Below are positions 13,501 to 25,900 of a stretch of DNA of 64,000 bases, piece by piece. This DNA comes from Phragmites australis (lineage: Eukaryota; Streptophyta; Magnoliopsida; Poales; Poaceae). Every line of letters starts with the position of its first letter. Position 1 is the stretch's first letter. The position numbers and the translations under genes were made by a program. The DNA lies in NCBI RefSeq assembly GCF_958298935.1, contig NC_084924.1, forward strand, positions 26,075,819 through 26,139,818. Reading direction: 5' to 3'. Below the pieces are notes generated by a model, which did no database searches, was not told where the DNA came from, and saw only the letters and a program-made list of their open reading frames with translations.

Positions 13501-15534
13501 CCAGGAAGTGTATGGTGGTTGAGTTTCAATCTTTTTTGTTGTTTTGGTCTCCTAAAGATGATTTGTTTTAATTCTTTTAGGTGATGACAGTGTAATGGCT
13601 ATATGCATCCTCGACATTTTGATGTTGTGTTGGTGCAGGCCGGAAGTTGTATATTTATTTTTGAAAAAACAGTGACTACATAGTTTGGAAGTTCCATTCT
13701 CCGTGTTCTGAACCATTTGAAGAGAGGTTCTTCACACACAACGATTACGATATGAGTGTAGTGGATCAGTGATACACATCTCCAATAAGCAAAGGTATTG
13801 TTTGGCGTTAGATCTGAGAGAAAAGTAAGCTCTGCATGTTTCTAAAGAAGAAGGAACCATAAGTGGTCAACCCAAAGGTAACAAAGCAAACATTACTATT
13901 GGTGTTGAGGTTCCTTGTGGCCAAAGCATTTTTGGCTTCTTGATTTGGCTGCAACCTATGAACGAGAGGGAATGGGAGAGATGGAGATCTGATTTCGTGA
14001 CGGCCTGCCTAGATGGCCTACCTCTGCTAAGGGGCATTTCCAATTATCCCCCGTGAGATTTGACCTAACAATTGATATTTATTTAGCAAGTGTGTCTTGG
14101 CGTTGATTGGAAGCTTCACATCCCATGCCCAAAGTACGTACAGGCCCAAAAGAAACTGACAGATCCAATTGAAAGCTTATGAGTCAAGATGGCACATATC
14201 GCTGTCACCAACCTTGGATCTGCTGCATGGTTGGAAGATTTCATGCCATGTGTGGCGATTAGATATTCCCATCTAACTACCGGATTGGTTGTAAGGGTAT
14301 CTAAACTATTGATACACACTACTTCCAATTATTGCCATGTTGTTAGTTGTAATAACTGTCAACGAGCTAGGCCTCACATCTAATTTGGACTTTCAATTCA
14401 AGAACTGAATGGTTGAAATTTGGGCCCACGATTTTTTCAACTCAAAGTTCCCACTTTCTGCTTGAGTTGGAGAAGTGTGAACTCAAACCAATAATTTTTA
14501 GTTAGAACTGATGCACTTTTAACTCACATAGTTCACGAAGTTTAAACTTGAATACAAGAACTTTGAAATTGAAATCGTTTTTAACACAAAAAAATGAGCT
14601 TAGTAGCTAGGGTAGCAAGTCCAATCGCCTAGCTTCTTGCCACCCATGGCCTTGACGGCTGTTTCGAGTTTGAGCAGCTTGGTCTTGGGGATTAAAAGAC
14701 GCTCCTTGCTAGCCATGACAACGATGACGGTGGCAAGCAGCCGGTGCGTTGCATGAATGTGAAGAAGGGGTGCCATGGAGGTCACCGATCGAGGTGAGGA
14801 GGCACGATGGCAAGCCGGATAAGCAAGGAGGAGGATGGGTGAACAAAGCGGAAGAGGAATCAAGCACCTCGGCTCTAGAGGACCGTCCCTTAGCAAAGAA
14901 GCAATGGCGATCATGCACCCTTGTTAACAATCCTAACAACCACCATGGCCTAGTCAGGTCGCATTAGAAATCAAGGAGTGACATCAACCAGGGAATTAAA
15001 TGCATTATTGTAAGACAACTAACTGTCCAAATGGTAAATATGAGATCATGTGTAATGAAAAATTGGATCTATTGTGAAATTGGCAAAAGCAAAGTATATA
15101 GCATTTTGATGGTATGATGACGTTTATTTGAGGTTTGATATATGCAATACACTCATGTGAATTATATTATCTGGATTGATGTGAGTCAAGTTTGTAAAAA
15201 CTTATGCTCAGAAAATTAGTTGTTGGTTTTATTCATGTGCAGATGTGTTCTGAGGACGGACATGGTCAGTGACATGATCAGGTCCAAGGCAGTCAGGAGG
15301 CCATGTGGGACGTTTGGGCTAAGGAACGATGAAGTGAAGATGGATTGCGCTATGAGACGTATGGAGAAGTTGTATGGTATACGGTGCTGAGTGTCACGTA
15401 GCATATGGTGCCAAAGAATTATTTCATGTGCATGGACATATGTGCAATGGAATAAAGAAAGAAAAAGAGGAGACCATGCATGGTACTGTGCTGCGGAGGC
15501 CGTCCTGAGAGCATGGGTGCTAGTGGCATAGTGG

Positions 15535-15535
<1 letters not shown>
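13500..15535. other. Intergenic, no gene recognised
   Basis: Mixed sequence without a convincing coding region. Open frames at 14600-14970 on both strands overlap one another and match no known family. No terminal repeats, tRNA or other RNA genes were seen. Confidence 0.4.

Positions 15536-15536
<1 letters not shown>

Positions 15537-15606
<70 letters not shown>
15537..15606. repeat. (AT)n(GT)n microsatellite at left edge of MULE-1
   Basis: Pure AT dinucleotides to about 15580, then GT dinucleotides to 15606. It directly abuts the left terminal inverted repeat of MULE-1. A matching TA tract abuts the other end at 37540-37574. Confidence 0.95.
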
Positions 15607-15610
<4 letters not shown>

Positions 15611-15611
<1 letters not shown>

Positions 15612-15840
15612 TTGTAAGACTATACGTCCGTTTAAAGAAATGGCAGGAATAGGCTACCGCGCCCGTTCATCGGGTGAGATGCCCGAGATCAAGATATCGC
15701 CCGTTGTGGGGCCTAATAGTTAGAGCATATTAAATGGTTTTTCCCAAGGTCTCACCTGCTAAACGGGTGAGTTCTTCATTGCTGCGACGTCCGTGGACCC
15801 ACCCAAAAGGTCTTGTCTGAACAATGGGTGAGATCTTTTA
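15611..15840 (+). repeat. Left terminal and subterminal repeats of MULE-1
   Basis: Terminal inverted repeat from 15611 to about 15700, paired with 37429-37512. Motifs of the type CCCGTTCATCGGGTGAGA follow, in direct or inverted orientation, at about 15662, 15750-15775 and 15815-15835. Related copies sit at 27270-27375 near the other end. Confidence 0.8.
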
Positions 15841-16559
15841 GGTATATAATTTAGCCGGCATGGCCCTCTCGACGTGAGCGCCCCCATTTGCTTTGAACTC
15901 AGTTGAGCGAGGGAGGAGAGGAGGAGAGGGAGTTGATGAGAGGGGAGGGGAGGAGAAAATTTGCGACGAAGCACTACTGAAGTAAAGAGGTATGTTTGTT
16001 TTCTCTGTTATTTTTTACAAAGCTGGTAGGATAGCCACTAGTACTATGTTTTGACATAGGTTAAAGGTTAGATCTAGGATTTTTTTATAAACCCGGTAAG
16101 ATAGCCACTAGACGTAGGTTAGAATATAGATCTAGGTTTAGAATTAGGGTTAGACATAGTTTAGCAAATGTATCCTATTTATACGCATATTTTAGCAATT
16201 AGATATAATATTTAGACATATGTTAGGTATTAGATATAGGATTTTGACATAGTGTAGGCAAAGCTAAGGTAGTAGATATAGGATTTAGAGGTGTTTGATG
16301 TAGCGACCCGGGTATATTTTGTTGCAGTATAGAATACATATTGGGCCATATATGTAATGAATTTCGTATTATTGTAGATGTTGTTTTACATAATTTTTTA
16401 TGTTCTATTGCAATAGTGTTAGGGTTTTTATCGATAGTTGTCTGGTATTTCTGATGAATGGCAATTTAGGATTTTTTTTATGGGGACAATGAAATATTAT
16501 ATGGTCCAAAAGGGGTAGTACTATTTATATTTCAATCAATGGATAAGGGTATGGATAAG

Positions 16560-19060
16560 GGTATCTCTAGACCTATGAACAAAAGTGTCACACACTTATA
16601 CGTCTGGTTGATGCGGAGTTTCAAAATAGACTTTGAGGTTCAAGAGATGACCATTAGTATTGTGGGCAACCATGTGAGAGATAGTGTGTACTGGAAGGTG
16701 TAGCCACTTAGGGAAGATAAAGTGTGGAAGAGGTACATGCAGGATATTGTGCACAGAGGTTAGCCTCCTATGTTGCTTATGCAATGGAAGAATAAGGAGG
16801 CAGTTGGGGAGATGCAGAGCTGGGGGTACACAGAGGAGAAGGGTGATGAGGAACAGTATGATGAGGATGTCAATCCGGATGGTGCACATTCATCGGGTTA
16901 TCCGACTAAACCGACCAGTGAGGTAGACGAGGAGGAACAAATCACTTCTCTAATTGAACAGATGGAGCAGGATGATCTTGATGCTGACGAATCTTCTAAG
17001 TATGACATCTCAGATGATGAGGATGGTATCCTGTTCCCGTGGACTAGAACCATCCTAACTTTAACAACCTTATGGTTAATAAGAGGAACCAAGTATGCTG
17101 GGAATATACACAGAATGAGGTCACTAAGGGTGCCAAGTATCCTACCAGTTAGGCCATGAAGGATGCTGTGACTCAATGGATGACATTGCTTCGATGACAG
17201 TTTTATGTTATCCAGTAAAGCAAGAAGGAATATGATATCAAATGCGTAAAGAAGGGTTGCCCGTGATAGGTGCACGACTTCAAGGGGAAGTGTGTTGAGT
17301 ATTATGAGGTGTCGATTGTGGTCGACCATACTTTCATGATGGATGAACTTGAGCCCAGCCATAGAAACATCACCTCAGCTTTTGTTGCCAATATGATGTA
17401 CGTCTAGATTGTGAACAACCTAAACTACAAACCATGCTCCATAATAAGGCAAATTGAAGAGCAATACAAGTACACTATTAGTTATAATAAGGCATGGAGG
17501 GAGAAGATGAAGGCAATTGAAATGAGATTCGGACTTACGAATCATCATATGACAATCTGCCACATTTGTTACAGACCATTGCTTGAAGGAATCCTGGGAC
17601 ATATTACAATATTGATAAGTACGCATTCTTGTCCGAACCTAACAAGTATGTCATGAAGCGATGCTTCTTCGCATTACGAGCATGTATTGAAGCTTTCAAG
17701 CATTGCCATCCTATCCTGTACATTGACGACACTTTCCTTACCAACATGTACAAGGGACACATCCGGATTGCTATTGGGGTTGATGGGAACAACCAAATTC
17801 TACCGTTGGCCTTTGCATTTATGGAGAGTGAGAACACCAACAGTTGGCATTGATTCCAGTATTGTGTGAGGATGATAATTATTGGTGCTCTGCTGAACGT
17901 GTGCCTTATACATGATCGGTACGCTGGGATGCTCGTGGCGATTCAGGATCTGCAAAATAGAATAGACGATGGCTTGATTGGACCTGTGTGGCCAGATCTA
18001 TAGAGTAGGTGGTGCATGAGGCATTTGGGTGCAAACTTTATCCATCAATTCAATAATAAGAACCTCATGAACATGTCTAAGAGGTTGTGCGATCAGAACC
18101 AACAGTGAAAGTTTGATGCTCTTTGGAAGACATTGGATGAGCTAACGAAGAAGCAAACACATGAGCGTGTAAGGAGGCCGATGAGAGGACCAGAGGATGA
18201 ACCAGTACCTCTTGAGTCGCTGCCAACAGACAATGAAGCTGGCATCATACGGAGGAACGGGTCATCTACCAGGTCATTTAGCTAGTGGATTAAGAATGAG
18301 CCGAAGGAGAAGTGAGCTCTTCTCTATGACACAAACGGGGTTAGCTACGACATTATGACTACAAATTTAGTAGAGGTTTACAATGGTTGCCATTGGTGGG
18401 GATTGCAGAGTTCATACTTCAAGTGACATGTAAGTATTTCAGGGATCACTATGTACTAGCGCACCTGACACTAAATGATGCTTGTCTAATTTATGGGACG
18501 AAGATGACTAAGTACATGGAAGAAAAAGATGAAGAAGACAAAGATGCACCGGGTGAAGATCATGGGAACTACACAACACATATATGAAGTTCTATGCAGG
18601 GACAAAGGAAGGATGGGGGGGGGGGAGGAAGCATGAGAGAGTTATCCAAGAGTGCACCATCTTTGATGACAGGTGTGTTTGCACCTGCTACAAGCTGATG
18701 CTATTGCATAAGCCATGCTCATATGTGATTGACGCATGTACTATGATGGGAATAAGGACTTGAATGTACATCCCAACTACTTTAAGAAGGAAGCTCTGTT
18801 CAACACTTGAAACTATGAGGCCTACGGTTTCGGGATTTATGGATCTTTTACGAAGGAACCTGGGCCTGATTGTGTTTTCATCCCTGATCCCGATAGGATG
18901 AAGTAGAAGAAGGGACGTCACATGACTATGAGGCTCCATAATGGCATGGACGAAGTAGAAGCCAAACATCACATGAAAATAGTGCAGTAAGTGCAACGGA
19001 ACTGGACACATTTACAAGAAATGCACAGTTGGTGTCCTAAGTGTTAACCCCACGGAAGCA
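16560..19060 (+). pseudogene. MuDR-type (MULE) transposase pseudogene with intact DDE codons
   Basis: The MULE-1 transposase, readable across three frames with many stops. In order: an N-terminal acidic region (EEEQITSLIEQMEQDDLDAD, 16930-16990); the Mutator DNA-binding domain with GAKYPTS and YDIKCVKKGCP (about 17125-17265); ISYNKAWREKMKAIEMRFG (17480-17535); the RNase-H-like core with LYIDDTFL (first Asp, 17725-17730), GVDGNNQILPLAFAFMESEN, IHDRYAG (second Asp, 17914) and MTTNLVEVYN (catalytic Glu, 18373). A SWIM-like finger follows (CVCTCYKLMLLHKPCSY, 18670-18720), in which the usual final His is Tyr. A CCHC knuckle, CSKCNGTGHIYKKC, ends it (18983-19024). Many interruptions are single-base stops such as TGG to TGA or CAG to TAG. 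It lies just inside the left terminus, on the plus strand, upstream of the PMD gene. Confidence 0.9.
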
Positions 19061-19789
19061 GGTCCTTTCGGCTCAGCTGCAAATGGGAGACGTCATTACG
19101 GTCATTGATTGTCAGCTTCATCGAGTGATATGCTGTAATTCGTGTTGTGATGGATATTCATGTGCACAACATTTAGTTTACTGTTATGGTACTGAGATTG
19201 CCAGTATATTTGAGGTTGTAACATGTTAAGTTGGTATTCGTTAACATATTTGTGTAATTTTTGAACAATCAATTATGTTATGTTATATATTGAATACTTA
19301 CGTATTACTCTGTGTTTGGTTCCTTATAAAACTGTAAGTAACTTGTGCAATGAGCAGGCATAGCTGTAGCATCTAGGCCCCTAGGTAAGTGCCAAGTGTT
19401 TGGTGATTAATGAAAATCGTATTATTGTGACTAACAATTTGTATTGAAGATAATCAAAAATTTAGTTCACAATGATAATAGGGTTTTCTTGGTCCCTAAG
19501 GTGATTATGTGGACGATCAAAGGACTTGTGCATCAAGATTAAGGATTTTCTAGTTCTAAGTGTCGCAAAGGAGATGATGGACAATTAGAGTAGTATGGGT
19601 CATTTTTACTTAGTTTTTTGACCGTACTATAAAGAGGGGCTAAGAGTAGTAGCTTGACCTAGTGATTCTAGACTTGGTTTGGTGCACACTTGTGAAATTC
19701 TAGCACTAGGTAGCTCATAGAAACCCATAGTTGACATGTCAAGAAGCTAGAGCTCAAGAAAGTTTGAATTGGACGTGCTCAGAGAAAAT

Positions 19790-22100
19790 TTACCTTACTG
19801 GATGATCCAGTCTATGTGAAGTGATCCCACTGGAGCATATGGCTATCTCAGAAAACACTCTAGATGCACCGGATGCTCCGATGAACAAAGTGATGTAATC
19901 ATTGGATGATTTTCTAGGTGACACATGGCCAAAATTGTTAGAAGTGTTACACCGGATAGTTCGGTGTTAGTGTGGTGAGATCACTGATCTATTTTCAACA
20001 GAAGGGGCATTGCCAGGAAAAATTGAAGTTCAACTCACCGAATTATCCGGTGATGCAATGATGACAGCATCGGATTATTTATTCCAGAGGCAATTACAAG
20101 GCAAGAATTTTGAAGCTCAGTTCACTGGATGGCCGGTGATCATGGTGTGTACACCGGATCAATTCTTACAGAGAACAATTTTCGGTGGCAGAAGAAACTT
20201 CAATCACTGGATGGTCCAGCGAAGGAAAGCATGAATTACTGAAGCAATATTTCCAGAGAGGGTTGTTTCGGTTGGATTGAAGGAGTTCTACTCTGGATAG
20301 TCCGGTGATAGACACATATGCACACTAGAGCTTTTCTAGTGGAGAAGATTTTGAGGGCAAAATTTTTTTAACCTACTGGATAGTCCAGTGATGGCAATGA
20401 AATTATCACCGGAGTGTATTTTCCATAGTGGGTTGCAACGGGAAATTTAGCTAGTTTATACACATAGGCTGGTTCGGTGTCAGGTCGATGTTCACTAGAT
20501 GATGTCATCGGACTATTTCTCAGCAGTGACGGCTAATGAAAGCTGGCACAGTGGCAATGGAAGTTTGTACTCGCTGGATTATCCGGTGTGAGTAAGGAGA
20601 TACTAACTGGATCATCCAGTGTTAACAGAAAAAGTGGGTGGTTAGGCAACGGCTATAATTTGGATCTCTAGCCTATAAATACCCCTCCACTTGGTTTCAT
20701 TTTGCTCTCTCACGACTCAAAGGAGTTCATACACTGTTGTGAGGGTCGGTGACGTCCTAAGAGGGAGGGGGGAGGAGTGAATTAGGACACTTACAGCTAC
20801 TTCGGCCCCAAAAATAACACAAGATAAACCTATATCAATTTCTAACTAAATGTGCTCTAGGTTTATCAAGTGTGTCTACTCTACTGATCAAAATTCTTGC
20901 AACCTATCTAAGAAGGTAAATTGCAAGTAAGTAAATGCGTAAACGTAAATAAGGTAGAGAGAGCAAACTCGGTACAAGGATTTTTTCACGTGGTATCAAT
21001 AGAATAAAAGACACCCCTAGTCCATGTTGGAGCTCCACAAAGGATATGCTCCCGGTTGGCACCCGGTCACAGCCTTCGAGCCACCTAGTCACAAAGACAA
21101 GGACTCCACCCGGATGAGCTACCAAGCCACCAAGGCAAGGTCTCACCACTAGCCTCTCTTCCGGTTTCTCGCCATCGTGATCACTTTGGAACTTGAGCCA
21201 CAAAGGCAAGGGTCTCTACGTCTCTGCACAATCGCCTTGCTGCCGCTTCACACCAAGCCAAAGGGTTAACAAGCTTGCCGGCGAGTCACCAAGACTCCAA
21301 GGTGTCGGCATACCAAGAGGTACACTGTTGGATCACTCCTTAATCCACTCTCTAGGAAGCAATCACCTAGCGACTCACTCTCTAGTTCTATAAGCACTAA
21401 TCACTCACTAATCTTGTGCTTAATCACCTTGGATGATCACTTTAAGAACTTTGGTGGTTTGGATGTCTTCTTGGGTGTATATGAACTTCTCTGGACTATA
21501 GCACACTCAAATAACTAAGTGGAGGGGTATTTATAGCTTCAAACTCGCGTACTAGCCATTAACCCAACGACTCTAAAAAGCTGTTAACACCGGATGGTCC
21601 GGTGAGAATAGTAGTACTAACATCGGATCATCCAGTGAGTACTTCCTCAGAAACTAGCCATTGGAACCCCACTCAAGACTTTGTGAACACCGGATACTCT
21701 GGTGTATACTCCATCTTCATCACCGGACTTTTCGGTGAGTATACCTTAGCCATCTGAGCTAACATCTTCTCTGTGTAAATTGTTCTGGTGTATTCTCCGA
21801 TGCACATCACTTCATCACCAGACCATTCGGTGCGTTATCCTCAGCCAGCCGAGCCAATGCAACTCTCTTTGGAAAATATGTTCCGATGTACAAATCTTCA
21901 GAGCACCGGACCATCCGGTGAGGTCATTGTATTCTCCTCTTTCTCAACAATGCTCTGGTACATTCGTCCGGTGTGTTCAAATCAATCACCGGACTATCCA
22001 GTGGGGTCTTCTGCTTCTTTTTCATCTTTTCACTGTTCATTGTCCGGTGTGTATCCGGTGTTGCCTTGCTTTGTCACCGGACTATCTGGTGAGACTTTCA
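19790..22100. repeat. Dispersed 17-bp palindromic motif, consensus CACCGGAnnNTCCGGTG
   Basis: Roughly eighteen imperfect copies of a dyad CAC(C/T)GGA-N3-TCC(G/A)GTG occur at irregular 25-110-bp spacing in the upstream (U3) halves of both LTRs. Examples are near 20035, 20573, 21592, 21903 and 22076. Because both LTRs carry them, the motifs belong to the LTR family rather than to MULE-1. Confidence 0.75.
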
Positions 22101-22343
22101 TACCTCTAACCCCCTTTGACAGAGATGCTCCAGTGAGTTTAAATACCTGGAGGACTGGACAATCTGGTGTAATCATTTCTCCTGGAACTTTTTCCAATTC
22201 AACCAAACTTTGTCCTGGCTTCGGTGGCTTCTTCATGTATTGCATCCATGAGACCTACTAACATATATTCTTGACAAACATGTTAGTCCTAATGACTATG
22301 TTGTCATTAATCACAAAAATCACAATCATGGCCTAATAGGGCA
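20735..22343 (-). mobile_element. SIRE/Maximus-like Copia LTR, minus orientation, nested in the previous LTR
   Basis: Read on the minus strand it starts TGCCCTATTAGGCCATG and has GTGATTAATGACAAC as in the plus copy. It carries the same promoter block (CTATAAATACCCCTCCACTT, about 21510-21535) and ends with CCTAATTCACTCCTCCCCCC and CCCTCACAACA. The R/U5 portion (20950-21470) has the tandem 'gccttggtgac' wording typical of these grass LTRs. The flanking 5-bp duplication was not recognisable, so the exact ends are approximate. Confidence 0.6.
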
Positions 22344-22537
22344 TTTAGATTCTTGTAAGCTTTCAATTCTGCATTTTCTTAATGTCTTTGCTTGCTTGTT
22401 TAGTTGCCTTCTCTTAGCTTGTTCGTGTAGTCGTATTTCTTTTCATCTAGGCTAAGGTTGCTATTTGTGCTAGTTTTTTGTAGAAGTTTTTAATTGCCTA
22501 ATTCACCCCCCTTTTGGACCATTTGATCCTTTCAATA

Positions 22538-24003
22538 GTGCAGCTAGACCCTCAACTCGACCTTAGGCACTGTTTGTACCACATCGCGGTGCATGCTAAG
22601 GAGCTCCCAATACTATGACCCCGTGTGCCGGAGGAGCTCATGAGGGTTGCTGCGCGCTGGATCCCGAGGTTTATAAAACTTCAATATAACATTGTATACT
22701 TTGATATGTTTGCAGGTTGCATGCTGCTGAGCTAATTCTGTTGTGTCGGTTGGTGGAGGTGGACGCATTGGTTGGGGGCTCAGAGGTGGCCACGCGATTC
22801 AGCTACGATCGAGCCCTGCTCGCGGCTCTTGTCGACAAGTGGCATCCTGAGATGCATATGCTTCCCCTCCCATGTGGCGAGATGGCGCCCACACTTGAGG
22901 ACATCTCGCTCTTAATGGGCCTACCTTGCACGAATGCTGTTGTTGGGGCTAGGGACGTGGGCATGGTGTGGAATCGCGCGATGAGCTGCTCAGACGCTTC
23001 TCCATCATTCAATAGAGGGACATCCTAGCCTAGTTTAGGGCTTTTCCAAGGACCGAGAAGCACAGACCGACGAAGGCCTTTCTCATTATGTTTGTGGTAC
23101 GTATGTCTTGTACTATTTTTTCATCTCCTGTACGTTACTAACGGAAGAAGATATTTGTAACTGTTCCTTTTTTGACAGGCGAGTAACATCCACCAACTAG
23201 CAGGTGACGAGGATGTGTCATGCTACTTGGAGGCGTACCTCCTGTGGTTGTTTGGGTGGGTCATGTTCACTGAGACCCACGACAACACGGTCTCAAGAAG
23301 CATGATCTCCTACACCAGAGAGGTGGTAGACACAGACCCGTGGGAGGTCCCTCAGTACAACTAGGCTTCTGTTGTGCTGCCTGCGATGTACTATGGCCTG
23401 TGCAACACATGCACGAAGACTAACAACAACACCATTCTTACTGGGTGTCCCCTGCTGCTTCAAATGTGATCATACAAGCGAATCGCCATCGGTAGGCCTA
23501 TTGTGGATCATAACACCTACCAATTCCCTATGGACGGTGTCGACGACCTAACGATGGGATCATTGTGGTGCACGTATTTGTTACTTCCTTCATGCATAAT
23601 CAATTGTTACATAAGTAACACTTTATTAGTGATAACATATCATCTTTGTTGTTCCATGTGCAGAGATCGACGATCTATTAGAGGTAGAGGCACATGGTAA
23701 CTATATGGAGTTGCTCACCATAGAGGGTACTCAGGCCCCTGGGTATTTGTATATCTTTGGAGAGAGTGACGAGCTCGGTGCATTGCAGCTACCTGACGCG
23801 CCACTAATAGGGACACAACACTCCTAGGATAGCTACGCCTCTCCACTGCTCACTACATGGCCTAACAGACACTCGTGCAACCAGACCCATTGATGTACTT
23901 CGCTGACCACGTGAGAGCGTAGAGGCGCAGGGTCCCGAGGGCCGATGTCACCAGGGGGGTCATCCCCAAGAGGGACATAACCTATAGGCCGCTAGGTTAT
24001 TGT
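22538..24003 (+). pseudogene. Plant mobile domain (PMD) gene of MULE-1, degraded
   Basis: PMD proteins occur in plant transposons and in host genes such as MAIL1/MAIN; their biochemical role is uncertain. An upstream exon (22538-22670) reads LDPQLDLRHCLYHIAVHAKE, with one stop, to ARWIPR. A GT-AG intron (about 22671-22715) joins to LHAAELILLCRLVEVDALVG, and the hallmark LPCGEMAPTLEDISLLMGLP follows at about 22865-22925. Later exons read ASNIHQLAGDEDVSCYLEAY (after 23180) with LLWLFGWVMF, and DDLLEVEAHGNYMELLTIEG (after 23660). In-frame stops in several exons (for example after NRGTS, QYN and LLQM) make it a pseudogene. It is co-oriented with the transposase and separated from it by the inserted LTRs. 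Association of PMD with MULE elements is known; exact exon ends past 23100 are approximate. Confidence 0.8.
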
Positions 24004-24352
24004 TAGTTTCATGGCCTTATGTAACTATTGGTGTTATGGTACTATAGTAGTGCCAATGTAATGCTACTTTCTTCATACTACTATGTTATTATTACTGTTA
24101 TAATATCTTTAATGCATCATTTTTTTATTTTGTGATTCTATTCGGACCATACACTCGTACCACGATCATTCCTTAAAAATCATAACAAACACATTGACCT
24201 AATGTACAATGGCATATACGATACCCTAGTAGTGTACAGGAGTTTTGCCTAACATGCCTCAGGGAATATAAAAAGCCTGAGCATTGATGGGATGATACAC
24301 AAATTACAATGTCGTCCTAACAATGCTTCTAGTCATACTAACTTATAGTGAA

Positions 24353-25008
24353 CTACGAGGAGGCACCTGAGTCCCAATAATCTCCAACACTGCATTGTGT
24401 TGACAGAGGAGGAACATGAGCACGAGGTGGAGGAGGACCATCCCTATTGTGGCACGGGCAGGGGCACCGCAAATTGATGAATATAGAAGAGAACTCTAGG
24501 TATATTACAGGTGGACTTGACATATTATCAACCTCCCTTTGCAAGTCAAAGATTTAGTCTTGCAGGTGGTGCACGTAATCTTGGATACACTGCAGAATAG
24601 GATGATCGACCCATCTCGTATACTGGCAGTTGTTGGGGTTATTGTTGAAGGTCTGCTGAAATATGAATGTCCATATGTATAATGTTTTCAAAAAATGACA
24701 TGGACAGTCATGGTGATTGATATAGTTCTCACCCTACCAAGAGGACAACGGAAGAATCGATGCCCCCCCCCCATGAAAGCTCTCATCATACATCTGAATG
24801 ACACAATCATAGCCATAGGAGCACTTCGGTCACGACTCATTTAGGTGCTCGTGAATCCTTATAAGACTTGGAGGACGAAAATCACTAATATCCTACAAAG
24901 GGAAGTTGTACAGAGGCTCCTCGTACTTAGTTGGACCAAATGAACCCTCCCATCTCACCACTTGTCTGCCTACCTTCTTCCTCACCCCCTCCCACCCCTA
25001 CCCTCCAT
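24353..25008 (-). pseudogene. GRF-type zinc-finger gene of MULE-1 (minus copy)
   Basis: Reads PTKYEEPLYNFPL, then PKCSYGYDCVIQMYDESFHG and HRFFRCPLG (about 24960-24735). After an apparent GT-AG intron ending near 24660 it continues QTFNNNPNNCQYTRWVDHPI and LQCIQDYVHHLQD. The C...C...RFFRCP...C..xxWVD pattern is a GRF-like zinc finger, a nucleic-acid-binding module found in accessory proteins of grass MULEs. A TATA-like TATAAAAG (25051-25044) precedes a candidate ATG at 25008. The frame breaks soon after it in a G run, and a stop follows FPL, so the copy is dead. Its orientation opposes the PMD gene. Confidence 0.65.
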
Positions 25009-25092
25009 TTATCGATGTTGCTTCAGTTTCTAGAGACATGAGTCTTTTATAGATGCGTTGAAGCAGCATACATCCTTTTACCACGACTTAAT

Positions 25093-25900
25093 ATTTGTGT
25101 TACCCGCACACATGCAACCATGATGATAAAACATGTACTCAATTTTTAGACATAGCCTATTTAGACCATGATAATAATTATCTTTTCTTGCCGCCTCAAA
25201 ATAGGTCGTCATGGATTCCAAGAGGAACCACCCTATGGGAATGCCATAATGTCACGAGTGTCCATTGTGTAGGTGTGGTGATCGAGCTCAAACGTCGACA
25301 TCTTTCGAGGTCCAGACTTTTGGTAGGTGGTTCTTTATGTGTCCAGAGCTTGATGACGATTTCATAGTGCATCTCTCTCTTTGCCTTCGTCTACACCTCC
25401 TAATTATAACTTCAGTACAACACTTCTAACTCTGGGTTTGTTATCCTAAACCTTGTCATTTCAAGGAATGGATTGACCTTGTCAGGTCTCCATACTATGG
25501 GGGTTATATCATATAGGTTGGAACAAAATGTGAGTACGAGATTAGGATGGAGGAAGCATAACTGAGGTAGGAGGCACATCATGAGCGGCAACAAGAACGT
25601 CAATGCCGAGAACAAGAACATAAGCGACAGAACAATGAATTTCAGAGACATGAGGAACACCTACAAAGGTGTGAAGCACTCCTACGCTGGTAAGAAGAGG
25701 CTGAGCACGAAGTGGCACATCAACAAAGGGGGAGACATCCCTGGTCCACCCAGTAGAAGACTTTTTCATATCTGCACCAATGTAATATTACCGTTAACTT
25801 TGTGTTACCCGCACACATCTAACCATGATAATAAAATTGACGGCTTCTACTACAACTAGTCACATTACTAAACATGCACTCAATTTTCAGACCTAGCCTT
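25093..25900. repeat. Diverged direct repeat, ~70 bp, copies at 25098 and 25803
   Basis: GTTACCCGCACACAT, followed by a CAACCATGATGATAAAA-like stretch and then ACTCAATTTT(T/C)AGAC(A/C)TAGCC, occurs at 25098-25160. It recurs at 25803-25900, where ~35 extra bases separate the two halves. The right copy leads into the 15-bp repeat array, the left copy only into its first unit. This suggests a duplication between the two GRF genes followed by deletion. Confidence 0.6.

Larger units (their letters stand above)
19365..22535 (+). mobile_element. SIRE/Maximus-like Copia LTR, plus orientation, split by an inverted LTR
   Basis: Starts TGTAGCATCTAGGCCCCTAG and contains GTGATTAATG near its start. A promoter-like CTATAAATACCCCTCCACTT lies at about 20680, and U5-like sequence ends CCTAATTCACCCCCC at 22496-22513. 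This layout matches LTRs of the SIRE/Maximus branch of Copia elements known from grasses. The left part (19365-20734) and the U5 end (22344-22535) are separated by a second, oppositely oriented copy. No gag or pol sequence is present, so both look like solo LTRs or LTR fragments. It lies between the transposase and PMD genes of MULE-1. Confidence 0.6.

Noticed and set aside
12974..13571. Overlapping open frames of 171 (minus) and 131 (plus) residues
   Set aside because: Both strands are open through the same GC-rich and palindromic stretch, composition is odd, and no domain or gene structure supports either.
19790..22100. CRISPR-like array of short palindromic repeats
   Set aside because: Spacing is irregular, copies vary, and the host is a plant; the repeats belong to LTR U3 regions.
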